Assembly (NCBI GenBank): GCA_022818135.1
Contig: JAFMSR010000018.1
Location: forward strand, 18,776,595 to 18,840,594
Direction of reading: 5' to 3'
DNA: 64,000 nucleotides
Source: Saxidomus purpurata
Lineage: Eukaryota > Mollusca > Bivalvia > Venerida > Veneridae
Shown: in pieces, positions 13,125 to 24,800 of the stretch
Position numbering within the stretch: the stretch's first letter is position 1
Layout of the letters: the number at the start of each line of letters is the position of its first letter
Translations under genes and position numbers: made by a program
Notes under the pieces: model-generated
Seen by the model: the letters and a program-made list of their open reading frames with translations, nothing else
What the model was told of the DNA's origin: nothing
Database searches by the model: none

Positions 13125-13200
13125 ATTAAAATTAAAAAAAAAAACGGGAAAAAAAAAAAAAAATTTTTTTCCCAAATTTTTTTTTTTTTTTAAATTTTAT
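13125..13200. repeat. Homopolymer A/T run with mirrored halves
   Basis: Runs of A, then GGG, A15, T7, CCC, then T16: a near-perfect palindrome of homopolymers. Either a low-complexity foldback or a sequencing/assembly artefact. Confidence 0.6.
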
Positions 13201-13205
13201 ATGAA

Positions 13206-14490
13206 AATGTTATATGGATATAACAAACTCGGGATATAAGGAACAAATTCAAAAGGTCCCAAGGAATTCATTATAAACAGAGTTTACTGTAGATATAAAG
13301 AAAAATTACCATGATATCCAACCAAGAATACAAAAATACATAGAACACACATGAAAACAATAACATTCATTTCTGAAGTAGTTCCATGCATTTCTACCAA
13401 CAATATTTTATCAGTATAAATTTATTATGCTAATAGAATATCATAACTGAAGCTATTCCTTAACTGAATTTTATCAGCATTTTATAAGTATTAGTTTTTA
13501 CAAATAACATATTTAAAAAGACTAGTTAAATGAGTATAAAGTGTTGACTGTTGGTACAAATACAATGGGGAGGTATTGATCAAATTATAATATTTATATA
13601 CATGTACATTATTTCTTTGTTTATGTAAATATCAAACTACCTACTGTATTTGTTACATGTCTGTTGGACTATAAATGAAACGGTTAAACTGTAGACCCAA
13701 TGCATTATTACACAGTTTACTGTAGACATAATACATTTTGTACTGGGGTTAATTTTTTTTAATGTTCACGGTTGGCTTTACTGTTTTTGTTTTATTCATA
13801 GCAAAAATTCCTGTTTCTTGTTTTTACATGTAGTCTTGGATGAAACAAATTTATAATTGCATTTTCAAAATAAAATAAAAAAAAAACATTTATAAACTTA
13901 CTACAAAATGTTTAAATTTTTTTTTTAAAATTCAATATTTTATTCAATATTTGATAGGTCATCAGTTAAAACTGGGTAATGATGAACCAGGTTTTAAGTA
14001 TAGAAAACCATTTAAAACACAATGTAGCTTCCTCACTAAATTTTCATGAAACTTTAAGTCAGGATGTTGTTCCAGGCCAATGGATCAAATTTCTGAAACA
14101 AACCAAGACTACTAGATGAAATCAAAGGAAAGTTTCAAAGACCTTCAGACAACACTGTTTTATATATGCCATACTTTTAATATTTTAAAATGGCCAACAC
14201 TGTGTAATTATAACAAAAATATTGCTGTTAGATTTCCAGGGTAAAATTTTCTATGGTTTTTATGGAAGGTGTAGAGCCAAAGGAAACTTTTCAAATATAG
14301 GTTGCTTACAGTTAAAGTTCACCCCATATGCAACAAAAAAAGTCCAATATAGTCTCTGTACTGGCAATTCATCCTACAACGTCACTTGAGTGAGAGTGGA
14401 TGTCCGTCCATCTGTCATACTTTGTTTCTGCTCAATAACTTGAGATCCATATGACCTATTGTTTTGGGGATCAGTAGGTCAATGTCAAAG
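13206..14490. other. Intergenic AT-rich stretch, no gene seen
   Basis: No coding frame or RNA motif. At 14395-14500 there is a degraded piece of the tandem-unit elements (TCCGTCCATCTGTC, then AGTAGGTCAATGTCAAAG). Confidence 0.5.
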
Positions 14491-14491
14491 T

Positions 14492-15170
14492 TATTAATTT
14501 TCAAAAGTTATTTCAACTTACATCTTGAATTTCTACTACTCTACTTTATTGTATATTCAACTATTTGAATTTTCAACTTACTATCTTGAATTTTCAACTT
14601 ATCATCTTGAATTTTCAACTAAATATCTTTAATTTTCAACTTACTAGTTTGAATTTTTACTATCTATAATTTACTACCTTGAATTTTCAACTTATTATCT
14701 TGCATTTTCATCTTACTATCTTGAATTTTCAAATTAACATATTGAAAATTAAACTTTACATCTTAAATTTTCAACTAAACATCTTGATTTTTTAAATTTT
14801 CAACTTTCTTGAATTTTCAACATCATTATATTGAATTTTCAACTTACTATCTTGAATTTTTAAATTACTATCTTGAATGTTCAAATTACTGTTTGAATTT
14901 CCAACTTACTGTATAATCTTGAATTTTCAACTTTCTATTGTGAATTTTCAACTTAACATATTTTGAATTTTGAACTTACTATCTTGAATTTTGTAATTAC
15001 TATATTGAATTTTCATCTATCTTGCAATTTCAACTTGCTGAAGTTTCAACTAAATATCTTAAATTTTCAACATAAAATCTCAAAATTTCATCTCTAAATC
15101 TCGAATCTTGAACTCTTGAATTTTCAACTATCTTGAATTTTCTGGTTAACATATTGAAATTTCAAGTGAC
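14492..15170. repeat. Diverged tandem repeat, about 20-25-bp unit (CTTGAATTTTCAACTTACTAT)
   Basis: More than 25 imperfect copies of a unit reading TTGAATTTTCAACTTACTAT, with variable spacing. Strongly AT-rich and stop-dense. Looks like an old minisatellite. Confidence 0.8.
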
Positions 15171-15616
15171 TTTTCGACTGGGTTATTATATTAGGCCCCA
15201 GGTTATGTTGAAAAATAAATAAATAAAAAGGCAAAGTGGCACTCTTGGACTTCTGTATAAGATGCCACACTTTTTACCAGGTTTCCAAGAAAATTTGAAT
15301 CTAGGCCATCTGGGTATACAACTTAAGTCTCTATGTGGATCTGGCCTGAATAGATCTAATATAGAAGTGACATTTTGATTTGATGGTGAATAAACTTAAA
15401 TGGAATTATGGCCTTAAATCTTGACTTTTTATAATCACTTGGTTACTTGATACTGTAGAGTTATGTTATGTAATGTACAGTGTGTATGTTCTTATTCTGG
15501 TATGTTACTGTCTAATAGCTGTGGCATCAATTTAATGAAACAGTAATCTAGCAATTTCGTGACGGGTCGTTGTGCCGACGACGATGGAAATCTTTATTCG
15601 TGAATATATAAATATC

Positions 15617-15880
15617 ATGGCGGAAAGAGAGCAACAGAACATTACTGACCAAGAAAACAGCGAAGAAAAAGCAGAAAACGCGAGTGTCATCCCTGAAAGC
15701 AATAACGAAAATATAGCTGATACACCAGAAAACGAAGAGAGGGAGATAACACAAACTGACCACCTCAATAAGCGTCTCTTATCAGCGTTTCTTGGCAGGT
15801 TAAACGACACAGGGGCAAATAACTCTGACAATATAGTTGAAGAGGACGATTCTTGGGAAGAAGAACAACCTGGACATTGA
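15617..15880 (+). CDS. Hypothetical small acidic protein (87 aa), single open exon
   Basis: I do not recognise this product. The ATG at 15617 sits in a strong context (ATCATGGCGG), preferred over an in-frame ATG at 15572. The 87-residue frame is rich in Glu, Asn and Asp, with a central, more basic and hydrophobic patch LNKRLLSAFLGRL (about residues 53-65) and an acidic end EEDDSWEEEQPGH before TGA. No signal peptide, membrane span or cysteine. The sequence before it is CpG-richer (GTGACGGGTCGTTG, GCCGACGACG) than its AT-rich surroundings, as at a promoter or first exon. It could be a complete small gene, the first exon of a longer gene, or a retrocopy. No neighbour suggests a function. Confidence 0.45.
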   Translation: MAEREQQNITDQENSEEKAENASVIPESNNENIADTPENEEREITQTDHLNKRLLSAFLGRLNDTGANNSDNIVEEDDSWEEEQPGH

Positions 15881-16152
15881 TATTGATTGATTTGAAGGTC
15901 ATCATAGAATTGAGTACATTTACATTTTACATATTATTGGCAGAACATTTTAAAACAACCGTTGTCTGCAGTTGCAACTTGCATGTAACTGATCCATGAA
16001 ACAAAATTGTAATTTGCATATTTTTAATATTCTCAGGGATTTACATTATTTATGACTTGAAAAACATTAAAGAGGTTTAGCAAGTGCATCTTCAAGCCCT
16101 GAGAAGTTGGGTGCACTCAACCCATAGTTACGGGCTAGTCAAAATAATTTAA

Positions 16153-17304
16153 GCTGCTCGCTCTCAGTTACCGTTGAAAAAAAAAATTTTTCTAAAAAAT
16201 TGACATTCTTATTCACAAATATAAAACTAAAGGCTAGAATCCAAAAATAAGCAAAAATCTAGGTAGGAATTTGCAGAAATCGATTGAATAGGTTGGTTAC
16301 ACGGCACCGATACACTATATGCATATACTGAAATTACTGAATAAATCTTTTAACAGGCTGATGCAATTGCCCAATCGGGCTTTCGAAAATCAGCTTTTTT
16401 AAAAATGATTTTTTTCACTTGGAAAAGGTGTGAACACATTGTGCATGATAAAAACATGTTTAAAATAGTTTAAAAGTACAGAATTATTCATGTTTTCCTG
16501 CAAAAATTTGTCTCCGAATTGTCAAGAAAAGACATTTTTGGCATTTTCTTTTAAACTTATTGACAGAAAGTTCTAAAACAGCTCAGATTCATAGAAAATA
16601 CACACATAATTATAAAGAAACCCAAATTAAGATACAAACAGGTATAGTTTGTTCGCCGGTCCTTTTTTTGATTTCACATATAAAATATATGGAAACTGAA
16701 AGTAGAAGGGCCAAAAACCTGGCGCAAGAAATGGCTGGATGGAATTTGGTGATGTGGAGTTTTTTCATACCCTACTAATGCAAATTACATTCCCTAGCTG
16801 TTTCAGAAACATTCATGAAGATTTGCACTGAAAATCTTAAAAAATGTGTTTTTCAGTGATTTCAAACTTATTTTAATTGTGTTAAAAAATCTCAAGATGA
16901 CTTTTATTCACTTTTAAATTTATTCTCTACATCTGAACTTTGTAATAGAATTTAAATTGTATGAAATTATTCATTTTTAAAAAGTTTATTTTCGAAAGCC
17001 CGATCGGACAATTGCATCAGCCTGTTTAACATTGCACTTCGTGAGATGTATCTCACTTTTAACAACTGTCACACGACCTGCGCCTCCGAATCATAATCAG
17101 TATTGATTGTCTCGGAGTATTATGTAGATATAGATGTAGAAATTTCAAAAGCGTTTGCAACGCTTTTGAAGTTGGTAGCGTATTTCTCAAAATATAGAGA
17201 TATCCGTGACCTGAATTTATATTGGAGCCTTTTTATATCACCATATGTCCTAAAATACGTTATTTACATACAGTTTGAAGAAATTTACTTTTTGAGCGAG
17301 CAGC
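16153..17304. mobile_element. Outer inverted-repeat element with TTTAA target duplication
   Basis: Perfect 11-bp terminal inverted repeat GCTGCTCGCTC (16153-16163) and GAGCGAGCAGC (17294-17304), with TTTAA immediately outside both ends (16148-16152 and 17305-17309). The interior has no transposase-like frame and contains a second inverted-repeat element (16354-17024). TTAA-centred targets are typical of piggyBac and Kolobok-type elements; this would be a non-autonomous member of unknown family. Confidence 0.75.
16354..17024. mobile_element. Inner inverted-repeat element nested in the previous one, also TTTAA-flanked
   Basis: Left end CAGGCTGATGCAATTG pairs with right end CAATTGCATCAGCCTG; similarity continues through CGGGCTTTCGAAAA (about 37 bp with two mismatches) and decays after that. 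TTTAA lies directly outside both ends (16349-16353, 17025-17029). Either an element that inserted into the outer one at the same target, or an inner set of subterminal repeats of one larger element. Confidence 0.75.
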
Positions 17305-18060
17305 TTTAAGTGACGTCTTGAGCAAAGTCTGAGATTTTTGTTTTGGGTCAGAATCTCGCTATAACAGAGGAGAGATATTACCCATACAAAAAATAACACA
17401 ATATCTCAACTCGCATACTATTAGTAAGACTAAGCTACGGGTATGATAATAAACAAAGAGGGAAAGGAGTGAAGTAGATGACAGATAGATAAGATATTCC
17501 AACAGCCTTATTGCTATACTCAACTAGCTATACTCTGTTGGAATCTGAATAGTTGATGCCCAGCTTCTGAAAGGACAAAGGAAAGAGTAGTGTAGTGGAT
17601 GCCAGATAGACAAAAAGATATCTGTACAGCTTCGCCAACATTTGTACAGCCTTGCTGTTGAGCTAGTTTTTTAGCGAAATGGTTAGAATCCATGCAAAAT
17701 GTCTCTAATTAAGCAACGTATAGTGTGGATGGTGGATGGGTTACCCCACTTGAGGGTCAGCTGCCTTACAATACCAGATCAGGCCTCGTCACAAATGGTT
17801 GTCTGTTGACCCGGGGGCCATTAAAAAAAAACGGAGGACAACTGAAAGCTGCAGTTTGCTTGCATGTTAGACTATTAAAAATTTGAAGCCAGATATTTTA
17901 ATTTTATGAAACCAATTGATTAAAACTGCATAAAAAATATTCACCTAGTGCAAGTAACTAATTTCAAGTACACTAAAACATTACCCAAAGATTAATTTCG
18001 CCATAAACAAGAAAACATAGGATGAAAGTTTGTTGTCAGAATCTTTCATTAGTCAAAAAC

Positions 18061-18842
18061 ACTTCTCTGTATGTAATGTCTGGACTTAAATATGTGTTTC
18101 CATTATTAAATCAAACTGTGTAATGAATTTGAGAAGCTGGAAAGTAAACCACTGTATTGTTGTCATATTTCACAAAAGTTTAACTGTCAAAACAAGGTGA
18201 TTGTTCGAGCATGTAATGTGGTCTCTTTTTCCAAATCAGGGCTTCTTCTCCCTATCAACAGGGGCCAAATATTGGCCCCGTCCCAATCGAAAATAACCTT
18301 CATGAAATTTTTGTTTTTTAATCTGTCCCTACACTACCTAGCATTCTTGGGGACTGTTGCTCTAAACAGAGATTGTTTTTTTTTTCCCAACCTATAGAAT
18401 TTTTCTCCATATAAAAAAAAAAATTAAAAAAAACTTTGCCCCTACCCTACCTAGAATTTTAGGGACCGTTGCCCTAAACACAGATATTTTTTTTTGCCTC
18501 AAGGAATTTTTTCCTAATTAGGGCCAGGGGCCTTTTCCCAGAAGAGCCAGACAAAGACCTGCAAATATTGAAAACTGTAAACAACTGTGGTACTTTACAA
18601 AATAGGTTTGGAAACTGTTGTTTTTCTTCTTTTCACAGACACCATATGGCAGGACAGCTGGGAAGGGTTATTGTGATTGGCTTAAGTGGGTATGTGAAAC
18701 TGAAACTTTTCATTCTTTTGTTCTTCATTTCAATCCTGACCATTGACACGTCCATACTTCAGATGGAATAGTTGTGTTCTTTATTATTATTCTATCATCT
18801 TTTTGAGGAGGAGAGGATATATTTTAGGAATCACTTTGCAGG
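18061..18842 (+). repeat. Tandem duplication, copy 1, containing NMRK first coding exon
   Basis: This 782-bp block is followed without a gap by a second copy (18843-19625) with roughly ten differences. Each copy holds intron sequence, a GGGGCCAAATATTGGCCCCG palindrome, internal duplicated CCTACCTAGAATTTTAGG-like units, a splice acceptor, the exon encoding MAGQLGRVIVIGLSG and its GT donor. Confidence 0.95.
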
Positions 18843-21800
18843 ACTTCTCTGAATGTAATGTCTGGACTTAAATATGTGCTTCCATTATTAAATCAAACTG
18901 TGTAATGAATTTGAGAAGCTGGAAAGTAAACCACTGTATTGTTGTCATATTTCACAAAAGTTTAACTGTCAAAACAAGGTGATTGTTCGAGCATGTAATG
19001 TGGTCTCTTTTTCCAAATCAGGGCTTCTTCTCCCTATCAACAGGGGCCAAATATTGGCCCCGTCCCAATCGAAAATAACCTTCATGAAATTATTTTTTTT
19101 TAATCTGTCCCTACACTACCTAGCATTCTTGGGGACTGTTGCCCTAAACAGAGATTGTTTTGTTTTTTTTCCAACCTATAGAATTTTTCTCCATTATAAA
19201 AATAAATTAAAAAAAACTTTGCCCCTACCCTACCTAGAATTTTAGGGACCGTTGCCCTAAACACAGATATTTTTTTTTGCCTCAAGGAATTTTTTCCCAA
19301 TTAGGGCCAGGGGCCTTTTCCCAGAAGAGCCAGACAAAGACCTGCAAATATTGAAAACTGTAAACAACTGTGGTACTTTACAAAATAGGTTTGAAAACTG
19401 TTGTTTTTCTTCTTTTCACAGACACCATATGGCAGGACAGCTGGGAAGGGTTATTGTGATTGGCTTAAGTGGGTATGTGAAACTGAAACTTTTCATTCTT
19501 TTGTTCTTCATTTCAATCCTGACCATTGACACGTCCATACTTCAGATGGAATAGTTGTGTTCTTTATTATTATTCTATCATCTTTTTGAGGAGGAGGGGA
19601 TATATTTTAGGAATCACTTTGCAGGGTCCTTTCCAAAAGTTCATCTTTTTCATTTAAACGTTTTATATACAAATGTATGAACTGTCATTAAATCATGTAG
19701 TTTTCTCAATGTTCCTAATTCTATTGATGTAAATTACATCTTATTAAGTCTTGTACTATAAAATAGGTACTTGAATGAATGAGGCAAGGCACTCTTTGAG
19801 GATATCTGTATATTAAATGACATCATGCTAAATAGAACTGCAGGTAAACAGACAAATAAATTTGGTTGTCCAAACTACCCTGTCGTATGAGGAAAATAAT
19901 GACAGGAAATTTCCCCTTTACTATGTCTTTAGCAGTTGCACAACATTTAAATAAAAATGTAACTGAACAAAGGTGTTTCAAATGAAAGTACTGTACATGT
20001 ATTACTGAAAAAAATCATGGCTACATGGACAGCTATAATATATATAATGTCATCTGGTGTTAATTTCTATTTCATACTTTTTTCAAGGACCACAAATAGT
20101 GGGAAAACAACTCTTGCAAGAAAACTTGTGCAAGCATTGCCTAATTGTCTAACTGTGTGCCAGGATGCGTATTATCTTGTCCCTGAGGATCCCAGATTGG
20201 AGCCACTGTTTATACCAGAAGTTAAACATCACAATTGGGAAGGTTAGTACATGTACTGAAGAACCTGTGTAAGCAAGATAACTTGTTTACATTTACCTTG
20301 TTTTCTGTGAAGCAGTTGTTCACCTTGCATAATAGTAATCAATGGAAGCTAGGTGAACAATATAGGACCATCTTGGCCCTATTGTTTGCAGATGTTTTCG
20401 ATGTAGAAAGAGAATGATAAACCTTTTGAAATAAAAGAATGTCACAGGTTTCTAACTCCACTGGACAAAGTCCAACAGAGCTTTTGCAATGGTGGTTTGT
20501 CAGTCATCCATCTGTCTATCTGTCTTTCTGTAAACATTTCCTTGATAACATTCTACAGGTTGCAATTTTCAATTGACATTCATGAAACTTGCTGATAAGG
20601 ATCTGTATAACATGTAGATGATCCCTATTGTTTTTTTGGTCAAAGGTCACGGTCACAGTGACCTACATTAGATTTTCCTTGGTAATGCATTATGGGTCAC
20701 AATTTACATTCTACTTTCATCAAACTTTAACTTCACAAAAGCATAATTCTCTAATAGTAAATGTATGTGAAATTAATCTTTTGACAGATTTTGAAATAAG
20801 TGATGTTGGAAATTAATGAAAAAAGTGAAAATTAAACCAAAGCAAAATAAACTCAATTTAATACAGTAGTCAAAACAAGTGTTAGTTTCACAGTATTGTT
20901 TTCCAGATTACAGAGCACTGGAGATGGACAGGATGGTGAACGAGGTAAAACAACTGATGTCATCAGCAGAGCATGGAAGGGGAGATAAAAATGTATTCAT
21001 ACTTGTCGAGGGGTTCTCAATCTTCGGTTGGAGGTAGGGTCAGAATGATAGCAAATGTTAAGGATGTTGTTAAAGGATTTTCAGCTTATATCATACTACA
21101 GAGTGTTCGTTAAAATCCTTTTCAAGGTAAATTGAAAGTAATGAGCACCTCAACTTTGATTGCATTCTAGATTTTGGTGTAATAGTCAGTTAAAGATTCC
21201 CACAATTTATTTAATTTGTATGATTTCCGGGAGAAAAGTATGTCACAATTAAAAACACTGGACTAAATGTATGGCTAAGGCTTCTTATGATTAGATTTAC
21301 CTGTTGTTACATACTTAGATTTTCTGTACATTTTAGGAGAAAAAGACAAATAAGGTATTTTCATCACTTGTGTGCGTGTATACATCTATTCTTCAATCTC
21401 TGATAGCATATTCATGTTAAGACAAAGCTGTCTAATAATACTGCCTCATCAACGGCTTGAAAGAACAGAATATTTAACCACTGATAATCTCTCTAACCTC
21501 TGAGCATATTTATCAGCTTACTCTATCAGTCTTATAGTGTTGGCCTTGATATGTAGATATGTAGCGGGTAAGAACTCCTGGGAAAGCTTAAAGTTATTGT
21601 CCCTTCTGGCTGAATTCTGTGGTAGTAAGTTTAAACAGAAATATAAGTATGCCCTCATAGAAACAATTTTGGATGCCATCTTTACACGTTGCACCATTAT
21701 CAAGCATTAGTTTCTAAACTGTTAACAGTTTGAAATAAACACGATTGAGCCGTGTCAGACGATTTGTGGTCTTGTTGACATTAGAAATGACATTGGCACT

Positions 21801-24800
21801 ATTTAAAACAAAGTTGATGTTGGTTACATTTCTTTAACTTGTAACATTGTGTTACAAGTTACTTTTTGTACACAATTTGGTATTTTAGCTACAGCTTTAA
21901 TTGGCATACAAGCTCTGTGTATCGACAGAAAGGGAAAATAATGCAAAATTTGTTCAACTAAATAACCGAAATCCTAAATTTTGACAGAACAATATTCTGT
22001 AGAGCAATGTGAGCATACTACATACAGGCAATGAGGCACTCATCATTTCCACATTCTTCCGTACTTATACTTTTTACTGTTGTGCTCTAATGGGAAAGGT
22101 TCTGATAGAATTTCAAGAAACAGGTTACATAAATAAAAGTGTTTACTTAAAGTCACAGGATCACTTTGAATTTACTGATATAGAAAAATAAATTTACTGA
22201 TTAGATAATGATGAAACCAGGTTCTTTTAATCTAAAACAATGTTGACAAACGCTTTTATTGTGTCATTTTTACACACACAAAAAGAGTTGCCAGAAAGCC
22301 GTTTCTTATTTTTTGCAATATCGGTGAAAATACTGCGCAATATTTCTCACTTGTACTTATGGAGTTAAAAAGCAAAGTTAGCCTAGGAATGTTTTTGGTA
22401 CAAATAAAGGTAATTTCAGCCGATAAGACATCTTTCTTGGTAAAATAAGAGCTTCATGTTATTGTGCTCCTGGGACTTAAAAAGTATTTAAGCCTTACAG
22501 AAAAAAATTAATCTGACATAGTATGAAAATGATTTGATGAATTACTATAAATAGCATTTTATCTAAATGTTGCATAAATTTTATATTCTGTGTCAGTAGG
22601 GTGTTCTGGGGGTATTGATTACCTTCAGTGATAGTTCTAGTTTCTGATAGTCGTAGAATTCGTGTTAATTTTTAACCAGGTTTTCCGAAGGAAAAATCCT
22701 GGTTATTAGATTGGGGTATGTCGGCGGGCGGGCGGGCGTAAACAATTTCTTCTGTGCGCAACTCCTCCTACATTTCTCAACGGATTTCAACCAAACTTTC
22801 ACAGAAGTATTGTCATGAAGTGCCCTGGCGCATATTGTCGGGGTTTTGTGATTTGGTCATTTTTGACAGAGTTATGGCCCTTTGTTTTTTTTCACATGTA
22901 ATTCTTCTGTGCGCAACTCCTCCTACATTTCTCAACGGATTTCAACCAAACTTTCACAGAAGTATTGTCATGAAGTGCCCTGGCGCATATTTTCCGGGTT
23001 TGTGATTTGGTCATTTTTGACAGAATTATGGCCCTTTGTTTTTTTTCACATGTAATTCTTCTGTGCGCAACTCCTTCTACACTTCTCAAGGGATTTCAAC
23101 CAAACTTTCACAGAATTGTTGTCACCAAGTGCCCTGGCGCATATTGTCGGGGTTTTGTGATTTGATCATTTTTGACAGAATTATGGGCCTTTGTTTTTTT
23201 CCACATAATGTAATATATATAGAGAAATACTCTTCTGTGTGCAACTCCTACATTTCTCAAGGGATTTCAACCAAACTTTCACAGAACTATAATTGTGAAC
23301 TAAAGAATTTTGAATATATAATGTTCTGCCCCTGGTCGTCCGTCCGTCTGTCCGTTAGCAATTTTGTGCCTCCTTATTTAAGTATATATAAAAGGGAGAA
23401 TACTTTGTTATTATAAAAGGGAGAATACTCTGTTATTACTGTCTATTTTTAGAATAGATTACCAGTCCTGTATACTTTGGAGTATTCTGTTACAGTAAGA
23501 TGACAAAATTTCTCATGAGACCAGCGGTTCAAACCCCACACAGAGCAAGTTTTTTTTTGTTTTTTTTTTCTTGTTTTTTTTTATTATAATTTTTGCCTGA
23601 ATTATGGCCCTTTGCTTTTTTTCCACATATGTTATATATAGAAGAATACTGTCACGTGCCCACTTCCTCCTACATTTCTCAAGATATTTAAACCAAACTC
23701 TCACACAACTGTTGTCATCAAGTGCCCTCGTGCATATTGTCTGGGTTTTGTGTTTGGATCAATTTTGCCTGAATTATGGCCCTTTGCTTTTTTTACACAT
23801 GTAATATATAGAAGAAGACCTTTGTTTCTTTTTCACATTATGTATATCTACTGACTTTAAAACACATTTGCGCTCGGCCAGCAGACTGGAAAATGAAAAC
23901 CTGGTTTTGTGACAATTTCCTGTCACTTGTTGTGTGGATTTTTTTGCTAAAATCAAAGCTTTGGGATTACTATTTAAAATGAAGCTTAAATGACTAGAGT
24001 GGTGGAACCTATGCTGGCGGTATCCCTATGCTGGTGGTATCTCCGAAAAACGGCTATTTACAGAAAAACAGATGAAGAAAAATTTTCAGGGTACATTCTG
24101 CATTGACAGTCGATGAAATGCTTTAACAGCAAACGTAGTGATAGCCGCACATGCAGCTCTGTGACGTCACAGCAGCCGATACAATTGTACTTGATCCATT
24201 TCGCTAGAAAAATTCTTAAATATAGACATCAAAATCACCCAGTTAAAGTTAGCAATTTTGATAAAACTTATTTCTTTTGTATAAAAATATATATTCTATG
24301 GAAACTGTTATATCTTGTTATTTAATATTTAGGCTCTAAAAACTGTTTCCAACCTGTTGGTTGTCAAATATCACATACCGCCAGCATTGGTTCCCTTCGA
24401 GGTGAAATTTCAAGTTTTGACATGTGTCGTGTCAATAGCTCCCAGGACGACATAGTCAAGTGATGAAGCACATCAACGTCTTGTTTCGATTTAGCAGGGA
24501 TAACATTATGTTTTCGCTGAGGCAAATCAAAATGGTTAGGATTTCCTGCTTTCTGAACTGCTGATATACATTCAAAATACCTCCAGCATAGGTTCCCCCA
24601 CTCTACATGTATCAGAATTGATAGGTATTAATTCAGCAGTCTGTTACTTGTCTTTCTTAAAAATGTTTGTGCTTTATGATTTTGAAGTTATTGAACAATT
24701 TTCTTATATAGCTATAACTTAGAATTTAAATATGAAATTTAGGTTTGGTTTCATATAATTATGGTGTGTTTTGCTAATATCGGATTGATTGGCAGACATT

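Noticed and set aside
18197..19300. Repeated short ORFs in the duplicated block
   Set aside because: They are intron sequence copied with the exon; composition is low complexity and they lack family motifs.
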